Source: Phycicoccus avicenniae (GTDB lineage: Bacteria; Actinomycetota; Actinomycetes; Actinomycetales; Dermatophilaceae). From it: a stretch of DNA of 64,000 bases. The notes beneath the pieces are model-generated. The model worked only from the letters and a program-made list of their open reading frames with translations. It had not been told where the DNA came from and did not search any database. The first letter of the stretch is position 1. Each line of letters begins with the position of its first letter. The position numbers and the translations under genes are program-made. The stretch covers positions 1 through 64,000 of the forward strand of contig NZ_JAGSNF010000001.1 in the NCBI RefSeq assembly GCF_018139485.1. Direction: 5' to 3'. Shown here piece after piece: positions 1 to 8,414 of this stretch.

Positions 1-58
1 GGGGGCACGACACCCTGGGCGCCCGGGTGGGCCCCCGGCGCGTCGTGACCCCTCGACC
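1..58. repeat. Truncated copy of a ~60-70 bp palindromic repeat
   Basis: The right arm (37-58) reads GGCGCGTCGTGACCCCTCGA followed by CC. The opposite arm is cut by the window edge but is still recognisable as GGGGGCACGACACC at 1-14. The same arms recur at 56695-56756 and 57744-57803, always between genes. Function is unknown; it could be a bidirectional terminator or a REP-like element. The rest of 59-135 holds no gene that I can see. Confidence 0.55.
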
Positions 59-135
59 GCCAGGCGCCCACGTCCTGACGTCTCGACCGTCGGCACCGAC
101 CGGGGGCGACGGCGCGACGGGCGACGATGGACGAG

Positions 136-171
136 GGATCCCCCGGCCGCTCGGGAGCGACCGGGGGATCC
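136..171 (-). terminator. Terminator hairpin of tRNA-Ser
   Basis: A perfect 11-bp inverted repeat (GGATCCCCCGG at 136-146, CCGGGGGATCC at 161-171) with a 14-nt loop lies 8 nt beyond the 3' end of the minus-strand tRNA-Ser. There is no clear T-tract. A hairpin of the same design follows the tRNA-Arg. Confidence 0.7.
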
Positions 172-179
172 TGGTGTGC

Positions 180-267
180 GGAGGCGGAGGGATTTGAACC
201 CTCGATGGGGATGAACCCAAACCGCATTAGCAGTGCGGCGCCATAGACCGGACTAGGCGACGCCTCC
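180..267 (-). tRNA. tRNA-Ser (anticodon GCT)
   Basis: Read on the minus strand, the acceptor arms GGAGGCG and CGCCTCC pair. The anticodon stem CCGCA/TGCGG encloses loop CTGCTAA with anticodon GCT. A long variable arm and the T-loop GGTTCAAATCC are present. The 88-nt length is typical of a class II serine tRNA. The CCA end is not encoded. It reads AGC/AGT codons. Confidence 0.95.
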
Positions 268-401
268 AACGCCCGGACAGACTATCCGTCGCCCCACCCG
301 ACGGGCAAAGCGACCGTGGCATGGCGGCCTGACGGCCCGGCCGTGGCGAGAAGGCGGCCGGCGGTGCACCGGGTGACGCGTCGGCGGGCGATGATGACGC
401 C

Positions 402-890
402 ATGACCGTCGTCGTCCGTCCCGTCCAGCCCGACGAGCTCGAGGCCGTCGGCGCTCTCACCGTCGAGGCCTACGCGGCCGACGGGCGGATCACCCCCGAC
501 CATCCCTACGCCGCGACCCTGCGGGACGCCGCCGCCCGGGACCGGGACGCGGTCCTCCTCGTCGCGGCCGACGGCGACGACGTCGTCGGCACGGTCACCT
601 ACGTCCCGCCCGGCTCCTCGTTCGCCGAGGTCGCCGTCCCCGGCGAGGCGGAGGTGCGCACCCTCGCCGTCGACCCGCGGGCGCGGGGCGCCGGCGTCGG
701 CCGGCTGCTGAGCGAGGAGTGCGTCCGACGGGCCCGGGCCGACGGCTGCCCGGCGCTCGTCCTCTCCAGCGGCACGTGGATGACGTCGGCGCACCGGCTC
801 TACGAGCGGCTCGGCTTCACCCGCGACCCCGCCCTCGACTGGACCCCCCGCGACGGCGTCGACCTGCTGGGGTTCCGGCTGGCGCTCTGA
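402..890 (+). CDS. GNAT-family N-acetyltransferase
   Basis: This 162-residue protein is a single GNAT domain. The acetyl-CoA-binding motif A is visible as VRTLAVDPRARGAGVGRLL (the R-G-x-G-x-G turn) near residues 85-105. The C-terminal LYERLGF motif typical of the fold lies around residue 130. The family moves an acetyl group from acetyl-CoA to an amine; the substrate cannot be told from sequence. The ATG at 402 is the only start consistent with the fold. The gene stands alone between tRNA-Ser and the convergent sensor kinase, with no sign of an operon. Confidence 0.85.
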   Translation: MTVVVRPVQPDELEAVGALTVEAYAADGRITPDHPYAATLRDAAARDRDAVLLVAADGDDVVGTVTYVPPGSSFAEVAVPGEAEVRTLAVDPRARGAGVGRLLSEECVRRARADGCPALVLSSGTWMTSAHRLYERLGFTRDPALDWTPRDGVDLLGFRLAL

Positions 891-963
891 CGCCCGGTCC
901 CGACCTCGGGCCGGAGGGCGGACGAGGGCGGTCGGCGGCGCGCGTCGGTGCCCCGGCCCGGCC

Positions 964-2466
964 TCATCCGGCGGGCAGGAGCACCGAGAACGTCGTCGCC
1001 CCCGGGCGGGACTCGACGTCGACCCGCCCGCCGTGGGCCGACACGACGGCGGAGACGATCGACAGCCCGAGGCCGGTCGACCCCTGGGCCCGGCTCCGGG
1101 AGTCGTCGCCGCGGGTGAAGCGCTCGAACACGGTGGGCCGGAGGTCGTCGGGGATGCCCGGCCCGTCGTCGGACACGGTGAGCCGCACGAGGTCGCCCTC
1201 CGGTCGGACGCCGAGGTCGACCCGGGTGCCCGGCGGGGTGTGGGTCCGGGCGTTGGCGAGCAGGTTGGCGAGGACCTGGTGGAGGCGGGCCGCGTCGCCG
1301 GGCACCTCGACGGGGTCGTCCGGCAGGTCGAGGCCCCACCGGTGGTCCGGCGACGCGGCGTGGGCGTCGCTCACCGCGTTGACGGCGAGGAGGGAGAGGT
1401 CGACCGGCTCGCGCTCCAGCGGCCGGCCGGAGTCGAGGCGGGCGAGCAGCAGGAGGTCCTCGACGAGCCCCTGCATCCGCAGCGCCTCCGCCTCGACCCG
1501 GCCGAGCGCGTGGGTGACCCCGTCCGGGACCGGCTCGGGCTCGCGACGGGTGAGCTCGGCGTACCCGCGGATCGAGGCGAGCGGGGTCCGCAGCTCGTGC
1601 GAGGCGTCCGCGACGAACCTACGCACCCGGGTCTCGCTGTCCTGCCGCGCGCGCAGCGCGGCCTCGACGTCGTCGAGCATCGTGTTGAGCGCGAGGCCCA
1701 CCTGCCCGACCTCCGTCCGCCCGTCGGCGTCGCCCGCCGGGACCCGGACGGCGAGGGAGACGTCGCCCTCGGTGAGCTGGAGGGCCGACACCTGCTGCGC
1801 GGTCGTCGCGACCCGGTCGAGCGGGGCCAGGCTGCGGCGGATGACGACGGCGCCGCCGACCCCGACGACGACGAGGCCGACGAGGGTCCCTCCGACGACG
1901 AGCGCGAGCAGCCGCGCGAGGAGCTCGTCGACCGGCTCCGTCGAGACCCCGACGACGACGGTCCCGCCGCCCCGGACGGCGGCCGAGGTGACGAGGTACT
2001 CGCCGACGCCGTCGCCGAGGGGCACGCGGACCGGCTCGCCGCCGCCCGCCGCGGCGCGCAGCCGGGCGATCTGGTCGTCGTCGAGGCGGCCACCTCCGCC
2101 GTCGCGCTCGACGACGTAGTTCACCGGGGCGCCGCCCACGGAGGCGACGGAGCCGTCCGCCGCGAGCGCGAGGACGAGCGTGCTGTCCGCGCCCGGGGCG
2201 CCGGGCGGCCCGGGACGGCCGCGGTCGTCGTCGTCGCCGTCGGGCTGGACCCCGAGACCTCCGCGTTCGCCGACCCGGGCGAGGGCGCTGCGCAGGTCGC
2301 CCGCCAGCTGCGCGTCGAGGTAGCGCCGCGTCTCGAGCACGGTGAAGGCGCCCGTGACGAGCATGCCGACGGTGAAGAGCACGAGGACCGCGCCGAGCAG
2401 CTTCGCCCGCAGCGTCCACCGGGACGGACGGAGGTCGGGGCGCCGCCGGGGCACGGGGGCGCTCAC
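964..2466 (-). CDS. Sensor histidine kinase of a two-component system
   Basis: A 500-residue membrane kinase. A first membrane segment lies at about residues 23-45 (LLGAVLVLFTVGMLVTGAF). An extracytoplasmic sensor region of about 140 residues follows, then a second membrane segment near 185-210, a HAMP region, and a HisKA box with the phospho-acceptor in FVADASHELRTPLASIRGY. The HATPase domain shows the N box (LLANARTH) and G boxes (DDGPGIP, GSTGLGLSIV). The GTG start overlaps the regulator stop by 4 nt (GTGA), so the pair is translationally coupled. The architecture resembles actinobacterial MprB/TcrY-type kinases. The signal sensed is unknown. The long open frame upstream of the GTG is antisense to nothing real and is ignored. 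Confidence 0.9.
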   Translation of the reverse strand: MSAPVPRRRPDLRPSRWTLRAKLLGAVLVLFTVGMLVTGAFTVLETRRYLDAQLAGDLRSALARVGERGGLGVQPDGDDDDRGRPGPPGAPGADSTLVLALAADGSVASVGGAPVNYVVERDGGGGRLDDDQIARLRAAAGGGEPVRVPLGDGVGEYLVTSAAVRGGGTVVVGVSTEPVDELLARLLALVVGGTLVGLVVVGVGGAVVIRRSLAPLDRVATTAQQVSALQLTEGDVSLAVRVPAGDADGRTEVGQVGLALNTMLDDVEAALRARQDSETRVRRFVADASHELRTPLASIRGYAELTRREPEPVPDGVTHALGRVEAEALRMQGLVEDLLLLARLDSGRPLEREPVDLSLLAVNAVSDAHAASPDHRWGLDLPDDPVEVPGDAARLHQVLANLLANARTHTPPGTRVDLGVRPEGDLVRLTVSDDGPGIPDDLRPTVFERFTRGDDSRSRAQGSTGLGLSIVSAVVSAHGGRVDVESRPGATTFSVLLPAG

Positions 2467-3257
2467 TCCGCGGGCTTGAGGACGTAGCCGACGCCGCGCA
2501 TCGTGTGGATCATCGGGGCGCGCCCGGCGTCGATCTTCTTGCGCAGGTAGGAGATGTACAGCTCGACGACGTTGGCCTGGCCGCCGAAGTCGTAGTTCCA
2601 CACCCGGTCGAGGATCTGGGCCTTGGACAGCACCCGTCGCGGGTTGCGCATGAGGTAGCGCAGCAGCTCGAACTCCGTCGCCGTGAGCCGGACCTCCGCG
2701 CCGCCGCGGGTCACCTCGTGGCTGTCCTCGTCCATCGTGAGGTCGCCGACGACGAGGAGGGAGTCCTCGTCCCGCGCGGAGACCGCGGTCCGGCGCATGA
2801 GGGCGCGCAGCCGGGCGACGACCTCCTCGAGGCTGAACGGCTTCGTCACGTAGTCGTCCCCGCCGGCGGTGAGCCCGGCGACCCGGTCCTCGACGGCGTC
2901 CTTGGCGGTGAGGAAGAGGACCGGCACGTCCGGGTCCTCGCCGCGCATCCGGCGCAGCACCTCCATGCCGTCGAAGTCCGGCAGCATCATGTCGAGGACG
3001 ACGGCGTCCGGGCCGAACTCCTTCGCGGTCCGCACGGCCTGCAGCCCCGATGCGGCGGTCCGCACGTCCCACCCCTCGTAGCGCAGGGCCATCGACAACA
3101 GCTCGGTGAGGTGCGGCTCGTCGTCGACGACGAGGACGCGGACCGCGCCGCCGTCGGGACGGGTCAGGGCGTTTGCGGTCCGGCTCGCGGGCATGGGAGC
3201 AGTGTCGACCCCGGCGTCGTCCGGAGTCCATGGGTCCGCTGTGTGCTTCCTGTGCAT
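2463..3257 (-). CDS. OmpR/PhoB-family response regulator
   Basis: A receiver domain is followed by a winged-helix DNA-binding domain. The acidic pocket (VVDDEP), the phospho-acceptor Asp in VVLDMMLPD (about residue 89 from this start), the Thr in FLTAKD and the Lys in YVTKPF are all present. The C-terminal half has the trans_reg_C pattern (LTATEFELLRYLM, VWNYDFGGQANVVELYISYLRKK). I chose the ATG at 3257 because GGAG sits 6 nt upstream. An ATG at 3194 would give a 243-residue protein starting MPASRT but has no clear Shine-Dalgarno sequence. It partners the overlapping kinase downstream. The target genes are unknown. Confidence 0.88.
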   Translation of the reverse strand: MHRKHTADPWTPDDAGVDTAPMPASRTANALTRPDGGAVRVLVVDDEPHLTELLSMALRYEGWDVRTAASGLQAVRTAKEFGPDAVVLDMMLPDFDGMEVLRRMRGEDPDVPVLFLTAKDAVEDRVAGLTAGGDDYVTKPFSLEEVVARLRALMRRTAVSARDEDSLLVVGDLTMDEDSHEVTRGGAEVRLTATEFELLRYLMRNPRRVLSKAQILDRVWNYDFGGQANVVELYISYLRKKIDAGRAPMIHTMRGVGYVLKPAE

Positions 3258-3356
3258 CGGGAGCTCCGTGCGGGCACCGTCCGGGGCGGGCCGGACACGA
3301 TTTCTCGGCGGCCGCGGGCTCCGGTAGTCTTCCCTGGCGTCGCCCTCGGGCGACGG

Positions 3357-3429
3357 GCGCCCGTAGCTCAACGGATAGAGCATCTGACTACGGATCAGAA
3401 GGTTAGGGGTTCGAATCCCTTCGGGCGCG
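3357..3429 (+). tRNA. tRNA-Arg (anticodon ACG)
   Basis: The acceptor arms GCGCCCG (3357-3363) and CGGGCGC (3422-3428) pair. The anticodon stem TCTGA/TCAGA holds loop CTACGGA, anticodon ACG. The T-arm carries GGTTCGAATCC. CCA is not encoded. This is the tRNA that reads the abundant CGN arginine codons. Confidence 0.95.
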
Positions 3430-3455
3430 CACTGTGCCCCTGTCGAGCACATGAC

Positions 3456-3490
3456 GGAGCCCCCGGCCGCGCATCGCGACCGGGGGCTCC
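3456..3490 (+). terminator. Terminator hairpin of tRNA-Arg
   Basis: A perfect 11-bp inverted repeat (GGAGCCCCCGG / CCGGGGGCTCC) with a 13-nt loop lies 27 nt after the tRNA. It matches the tRNA-Ser terminator in layout and almost in sequence. Confidence 0.7.
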
Positions 3491-3499
3491 GGCGTGTTC

Positions 3500-3673
3500 C
3501 CCCGGGCCGCGCCCCTCGTGCGGGCGGACCCGCACGAGGTCAACGACCCGGATCCCGTTGGCCGGGCCGATGAGCCCCTCGGTGGTGTCTGGGGCAGCGG
3601 CGATCGAGTGGGCGACGAGGAGGTGGTCTTCGACGATGACGACGGACACGGCGTCCGCCGCGGAGGATCGCAT
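3500..3673 (-). other. Coding-like stretch, possible gene remnant
   Basis: An ATG at 3673 opens a minus-strand frame (MRSSAADAVSVVIVEDHLLV...) that keeps a strong G/C third-position bias for about 58 codons. It then runs without a stop through the tRNA-Arg terminator and into the tRNA gene, which cannot be coding. It lies 47 nt downstream of the A1 hydrolase stop, in the same direction. I do not recognise the peptide. It may be the eroded end of a lost gene or a very short unannotated protein. The rest of 3491-3719 shows nothing else. Confidence 0.25.
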
Positions 3674-3719
3674 TCCGACGAGCTGCGCAGCCTGTCCGGG
3701 CCGGAAGGCCGACCCGCAC

Positions 3720-5891
3720 TCAGCCGGTCGTCAGCGTCGCGACCTCGAGGTCCTCGACCGTCGGCACCACGAAGCGGACACCGTCGGGGGTGTGCTCGAG
3801 CGCGGCCTCCACGTCGGCGCGCAGCAGCCGCACGGACGTGGCGGCGACGTGCACCGTCACCGTGAACGGGCCGAGCGGACGGAAGGACTCGACGGGCTCG
3901 TCGTTGGTGCCGGCGTTGTCCAGGTTCACGAGGACGACGACGGGGCCGCCGGGGGTCTCCCAGCAGCGCACGTCGACGTACCCCCCACCCTCGACCGTGA
4001 CGAGCGGCCCCGTCGGTTCGAGGGTCCACCTCGCGAGGTTTCCCAAGAGGGTGCGGTGGTCGACCGTGCGGTGGACGAAGAACTGCGCGTCGAGGTCCGT
4101 CGCGAGGTACGCCGTCCGGGACCCGCCCGTCGACGAGGTCGCGAGGACGGACCGGCCGCTCCCGGCGGGCAGGCCCGCCGCGTGCGTGGGGATCATGTGC
4201 TCCGAGCGGGTCCACTCCAGGGAGGTCGGGTTGTCGGTCTCGAAGCGCGTGACCCAGCTTCCGCCCGTCACGACCTCGTCGGGCTCGAACCCCGGCAGGA
4301 GGGTGTGGGCGAAGGGATCGTCGCCGAGGCGGAGGTACGAGACGAGGTCGAAGCCGTCCGGCGCGGGCGGCTCGCGGCGGACGCCGGCCGCGCGGCCCAC
4401 AGGGTCCCCCTCGTGCGGCCGACCCCACTCGTCGAGCATGCCGGCCGTCCCGACGACGACGAGGGAGCCACCGCGGGCGACGAACGCCGAGACCCGGTCC
4501 ACGGCCTCGACCGACAGCGACAGCCCGCTCGGCAGGACGAGGGTCCGCAGGTCGTCCCACGACTCTCCCGAGTCGGCGTTGACGAGCTGGGTGGGAACCC
4601 GGTTCCGCAGCAGGGCGAGGTACCAGCCGGACACGGCGTCGCCGTGCTCCGGCCCGGGGTGCGCGCAACCCCAGTCCGCGAGCCACGAGCTCGCCTGGGA
4701 CCACAGGACGCCGATGTCGGCGACCGGTCGCCGGTCACGGAACACCTGAGCGTGCTCGGCGACCCACGCGTCGAGCGCGACGACCCCGTCGATCCAGCTC
4801 CGTCGGTACTGGCGGGCGGAGACGGCGTGCCAGACCGGCAGCTCCCCGTGGGCGAGGGCCTGCGCCATCTGGAGTCGCAGCTCCGCGGGCTCCTTCGCCG
4901 TGTGGCGACCCCCGCCGCGGAACCGGTAGGTCGCCTGGATGCGCAGCGTGGGTGTCGCCTCGGCCACGGACCGGAGGATCTCCGAGCTGAGCCCCACCTC
5001 CCACAGCGCGTGCGACGGCGCCAGCCGCCCGTAGTTGCCGGACCGGTCCTGGTTGTCGCAGAAGACGAGGTCGAGCTCGTCGGCCCACTCCCGCCACGGC
5101 AGCCCGCCGCGGAGGGTCGGTGTGGCCGAGGTGATGAAGGTCATCCCCTCCCCGAGCGAGCGGGTGTACGCCTGGAGGTCACGCAACCGCGTGAGGGACG
5201 TCTCCTGGAGGAAGCGCACGTAGCGCCGGAACACCGGGTCGTCGGGGTCGTCGGCCGCGGGGTAGGCCTCCTGGCCGCTCGCCTCGGCCCACAGTCGACG
5301 GCAGGCATCGCAGTGGCACGCCATCCGCAGCGACGGGGTCGCGAGCGCGACCGTGGGGAAGCCGTTGGTGAAGAAGCCGGCGACGTCGTATCCCTCGGCG
5401 ACCTCCGTGAGCAGCCGGGGGAGGTAGTCGTCGAAGAGTCCGGAGTTGATGCACGAGTAGTACATCTGGTTCTCCAGGCGGTGACCGCCCGGCTCGCCCC
5501 ACGTCCCTCCGGTCACGTCGTTGAGGGTGCGCGAGCGGCCGTGCTCGTCGGTCATCATCCAGTCGGGGTGGAGGTCGCGGAACCGCTGGTCGACGACCCC
5601 GACGTCGAGACGGCCGACCACCTGGATCCCGGCCCCACGGGCCGCGGCGACGAGCTCGCCGAAGACGTCGCGGCGGTCCACCCCGGCGGCGACGGGGTGA
5701 CCCTCGAGTCGGGTCGGGTGGTAGGCCATGATCCCGCCGCAGTTGAGCAGCACGGCCTCGAGCCGGGCCCGGGTCCAGACGTCGAGCCAGAAGTCGACGT
5801 CGACGAGGGGGACGTCGGCCTCGGTGAGGTTCACCTGCCCGACGCGGGTGAGCCCGGACAGTCGTGCTGCGGGGGAGGGGGATGCGGACAT
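3720..5891 (-). CDS. GHL6-like putative glycoside hydrolase, subtype A (A1)
   Basis: A 723-residue protein with no signal peptide, so cytoplasmic. The N-terminal ~400 residues look like a TIM-barrel hydrolase of the 'hypothetical glycosyl hydrolase 6' type. They are followed by a beta-galactosidase-trimerisation/GATase-like domain (LVLPSGLSLSVEAVDRVSAF, near 460-490) and a beta-sandwich tail. Landmarks shared with three other proteins here are N50-x-G-G, H108-P-D-W111, FFTNGF (173-178) and a possible metal site C192-H-C-x-x-C197. It is a close paralogue of A2 (31480-33633). GAGAGG precedes the ATG by 7 nt. It is transcribed away from its transporter across a palindrome-containing promoter region. 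The glycosidic substrate is unknown; a uronate-bearing oligosaccharide is inferred from context. Confidence 0.65.
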   Translation of the reverse strand: MSASPSPAARLSGLTRVGQVNLTEADVPLVDVDFWLDVWTRARLEAVLLNCGGIMAYHPTRLEGHPVAAGVDRRDVFGELVAAARGAGIQVVGRLDVGVVDQRFRDLHPDWMMTDEHGRSRTLNDVTGGTWGEPGGHRLENQMYYSCINSGLFDDYLPRLLTEVAEGYDVAGFFTNGFPTVALATPSLRMACHCDACRRLWAEASGQEAYPAADDPDDPVFRRYVRFLQETSLTRLRDLQAYTRSLGEGMTFITSATPTLRGGLPWREWADELDLVFCDNQDRSGNYGRLAPSHALWEVGLSSEILRSVAEATPTLRIQATYRFRGGGRHTAKEPAELRLQMAQALAHGELPVWHAVSARQYRRSWIDGVVALDAWVAEHAQVFRDRRPVADIGVLWSQASSWLADWGCAHPGPEHGDAVSGWYLALLRNRVPTQLVNADSGESWDDLRTLVLPSGLSLSVEAVDRVSAFVARGGSLVVVGTAGMLDEWGRPHEGDPVGRAAGVRREPPAPDGFDLVSYLRLGDDPFAHTLLPGFEPDEVVTGGSWVTRFETDNPTSLEWTRSEHMIPTHAAGLPAGSGRSVLATSSTGGSRTAYLATDLDAQFFVHRTVDHRTLLGNLARWTLEPTGPLVTVEGGGYVDVRCWETPGGPVVVLVNLDNAGTNDEPVESFRPLGPFTVTVHVAATSVRLLRADVEAALEHTPDGVRFVVPTVEDLEVATLTTG

Positions 5892-5993
5892 CGGGTGGCC
5901 TCTCGGGTCGCGGGTCGTGGTCCCGCCAGGGGCGGGAGGTGACGGCGCGTCGCCCGGGTTGCGATGGCGCCGCTGCCGAGACCACGATAGTCC

Positions 5994-6015
5994 GACAGGT
6001 AAACCTGTCAGTCAA
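5994..6015. promoter_or_regulatory. Palindromic operator upstream of hydrolase A1
   Basis: GACAGGT-AA-ACCTGTC (5994-6009) is a perfect 7-bp-arm palindrome. On the minus strand it falls between a TTGACT (-35-like) and GACTAT (-10-like) pair facing hydrolase A1. Adjoining it, TGTCAGTCAA (6006-6015) matches a motif seen at 17.9 kb. This looks like a repressor site. Whether one or two regulators bind is not clear. Confidence 0.5.
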
Positions 6016-6077
6016 CATCAGGTCCACCGGATGGGCCGCGAAGGGACACCCACGCCCCCGCGCGCGGGGCCGGCCCG

Positions 6078-6132
6078 TGATTGTCTTGTTAGACGTGTCC
6101 TATTGACAGACAACTTTACGGGTGCCCATACT
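6078..6132 (+). promoter_or_regulatory. Promoter and operator of transporter module 1
   Basis: A consensus -35 TTGACA (6103-6108) and a -10-like CATACT (6127-6132) are spaced by 18 nt and point at the lipoprotein gene. TGATTGTCTTGTTAGAC (6078-6094) and the inverted TTGTCTGTCAATA (reverse of 6101-6113) flank and overlap the -35. Both resemble sites upstream of the GntR gene and of hyi. The placement suggests repression. Confidence 0.55.
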
Positions 6133-6165
6133 CGAGCGATCACTTCAACGAGGAAGGTCATCACC

Positions 6166-7449
6166 GTGGACAGAGGCATCCTGAAGCGCGCCGTCGCGAC
6201 CTCCGCCGGGATCGCGGTCGGAGCAGCCATGCTCGCCGGCTGCGGCCAGCGCGAGGGCGGCGAGACCGCAGCACCCACCGCCACCGTCGACAGCTCCCCC
6301 GCCACCGGCGAGATCGTCGTCTGGGCGGCCGAGAACGAGGGGCAGACCCTCGAGGCCCTCGCGGAGACGTTCCAGGAGGAGAACCCCGACGTCACGGTGA
6401 CGATCACCCCGATCACCTTCGACGACCTCCCGCGCAAGATCGACACCGCCGTCGCGGGCGGCGAGGTCCCGGACATCGTCCAGCCCTCGACGGGCCTGCA
6501 GACCTTCGTGACGAACGGGGCCATCGCCCCCGTCCCCGCGGACCTGGTCGACACGAGCATCTACTTCGACGGCGCACTCGACGCGGCGACCTTCGACGAC
6601 GTCCTCTACGGAGTGCCCTGGTACGTCACGGTGCAGTCGTACTACTTCCGCGAGGACATCGCCGAGGAGGCCGGGTTGGAGGCCCCGACGACGTGGGACG
6701 AGGCGGTCGAGTTCGCCGGCGCGATGCAGGAGGAGGGCGTCGACATCGGCAACGCCCAGTTCACGACCGGCGTCGGCGCCTGGCAGACCGTGCTGCCGCT
6801 CATCTTCCAGGCCGGCGGGAACGTCGTCGACGACGAGGGGAACTTCGTCCTCGACAGCCCGGAGGTCGTCGAGGCGCTCGACCACTACCAGCGGTTCTTC
6901 CGCGAGGGTGTCGCCGACCCGACGTACACCATCACGGCTGCCGGTGAGGTCGAGGCCGACCTCGCGGACGGCAGGGTCGGGTCCTACACGACCGGCTCCT
7001 ACTCTTACGGCATCGCCCTCGACGCGCTCGACGGCGACGAGTCCAAGATCGGCGTCTCCCCCCTGCCGGCCGGCCCCGAGTCGAACGCGGGCTACCTCGG
7101 CGGCTCGACCCTGTCCGTGATGGAAGGTGCCGAGAACGCCGACGCGGCGTGGAAGTTCATCCGGTACGCGACGACCGTCGAGGCGGAGCAGCAGGCGTAC
7201 GACGTCTCCGGCGTGCTGCCGGCGGCCCGGGACTCCTGGAACTCCGGGCCCCTCGCCGACTCGGCCGAGGGCCAGGCCTTCGCCGCGCAGCTCGAGGAGA
7301 GCGTCCCGGCCCCCAAGGTCCTCACGTGGACCGAGGTCCGTGACGTCATCGCCGAGTACGCCGAGCAGGTGGCTCGCGAGGTCATCACGCCCGAGGAGGC
7401 CGCCGCCGCGATCCAGGACGAGGCCGAGCGGATCGGTACCGGCGAGTGA
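6166..7449 (+). CDS. ABC sugar transporter solute-binding lipoprotein (module 1)
   Basis: A 427-residue extracytoplasmic binding protein. It has a lipoprotein signal peptide with lipobox L-A-G-C (Cys26), then a family-1 (CUT1, maltose-binding-protein type) fold seen in GEIVVWAAENEG, NPDVTVTITP and VPDIVQPSTG. It captures an oligosaccharide and delivers it to the two permeases that follow. The GTG at 6166 was chosen because GGAAGG lies 8 nt upstream and the signal peptide begins there. The protein at 26274-27557 has exactly the same length and is a clear paralogue. A strong promoter with operator-like repeats lies just upstream. Confidence 0.9.
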   Translation: MDRGILKRAVATSAGIAVGAAMLAGCGQREGGETAAPTATVDSSPATGEIVVWAAENEGQTLEALAETFQEENPDVTVTITPITFDDLPRKIDTAVAGGEVPDIVQPSTGLQTFVTNGAIAPVPADLVDTSIYFDGALDAATFDDVLYGVPWYVTVQSYYFREDIAEEAGLEAPTTWDEAVEFAGAMQEEGVDIGNAQFTTGVGAWQTVLPLIFQAGGNVVDDEGNFVLDSPEVVEALDHYQRFFREGVADPTYTITAAGEVEADLADGRVGSYTTGSYSYGIALDALDGDESKIGVSPLPAGPESNAGYLGGSTLSVMEGAENADAAWKFIRYATTVEAEQQAYDVSGVLPAARDSWNSGPLADSAEGQAFAAQLEESVPAPKVLTWTEVRDVIAEYAEQVAREVITPEEAAAAIQDEAERIGTGE

Positions 7450-7493
7450 GCACGGCCCCGACGCTGGAGGGACCGCGCCAGGAGGAGGAGACG

Positions 7494-8414
7494 ATGGCCG
7501 AGGGCGTGACCACGCCACCGCGGAGGCGACGTCGGACGTCGATGCAACGGTCGCAGGCCATCGCCGGCTGGGCGTTCTCGTTGCCCTTCGTCCTCGTCTT
7601 CCTCGTCTTCAGCGCGTGGCCGATCCTCTGGTCGCTCTTCATGAGCTTCACGAACATGACGAGCCGGGACCTGCGGGACCCGTTCTACGTCGACTTCGTG
7701 GGGCTCGAGAACTTCGCGCGAGTCCTGGGCGACCCGGACTTCCGTCGGGCGATGCTCGTCACCGCCGCGATCGCGGTCGTCGCGGTGCCGGTGACCATCG
7801 TCGTCGCCCTCCTCATCGCCGTCGCCCTGAACCGCGGCATCCGGCGGTTCAAGACGTTCTTCCGCACGGCCTTCTACGTGCCCGTCGTCACGAGCATCGT
7901 CGCCATCGCCGTGGTGTGGACGCTGCTCTTCGACCGGAACGGCGTCGTCAACGGGCTCCTTGACACGGTCGGCATCGACGGTCCGGACTGGCTCGGCGAC
8001 ACGACGTGGGCCCTGCCCACGGTCACCCTGCTCGTGATCTGGCGGCTCTTCGGCCTCATCATGGTGCTCTTCCTCGCCGGCCTCCAGGCCATCCCCGACG
8101 ACCTCTACGAGGCCGCGGAGATCGACGGCGCGGGCACCTGGCGGCGGCTGTTCTCGATCACGGTGCCGCTCATGGTCCCGAGCATCCTGCTCGCGACCGT
8201 GCTGCTCACCGTCGCGATCATCCAGGTCTTCGAGGAGCCCTACGTCATCACTCAGGGCGGCCCGCTCGGGAGCACCACGTCCGCCGCGATGTACATCTTC
8301 AACGAGTTCGGCTACGGGCGGTACGCGGCGGCCTCGGCCGCGAGCTACCTGCTCTTCGCCTTCATCGCGTTCCTGTCCTTCCTGCAGTTCCGCCTCCTGA
8401 GGAGTCGCACGTGA
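7494..8414 (+). CDS. ABC sugar permease, MalF type (module 1)
   Basis: A 306-residue inner-membrane permease with about six membrane segments, opening with WAFSLPFVLVFLVFSAWPIL. The cytoplasmic EAA loop is DLYEAAEIDGAGTWRRLFSI (about residues 203-222), the contact point for the ATPase. I start it at the ATG at 7494, behind a strong GGAGGAGGAG. A GTG at 7446 overlapping the lipoprotein stop would add 16 residues. It forms a heterodimer with the next gene. No ATP-binding subunit is encoded anywhere in the window, as is usual for actinobacterial CUT1 systems that share an MsiK-type ATPase. Confidence 0.9.
   Translation: MAEGVTTPPRRRRRTSMQRSQAIAGWAFSLPFVLVFLVFSAWPILWSLFMSFTNMTSRDLRDPFYVDFVGLENFARVLGDPDFRRAMLVTAAIAVVAVPVTIVVALLIAVALNRGIRRFKTFFRTAFYVPVVTSIVAIAVVWTLLFDRNGVVNGLLDTVGIDGPDWLGDTTWALPTVTLLVIWRLFGLIMVLFLAGLQAIPDDLYEAAEIDGAGTWRRLFSITVPLMVPSILLATVLLTVAIIQVFEEPYVITQGGPLGSTTSAAMYIFNEFGYGRYAAASAASYLLFAFIAFLSFLQFRLLRSRT

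Noticed and set aside
180-3429. tRNA genes as integration sites of a mobile element
   Set aside because: No integrase, no direct repeat of a tRNA 3' end and no phage genes were found in the window.
2505-5942. Plus-strand open frame of about 1145 codons across the regulator, tRNA-Arg and hydrolase A1
   Set aside because: It would read through a tRNA gene and two terminators; clearly an antisense shadow.
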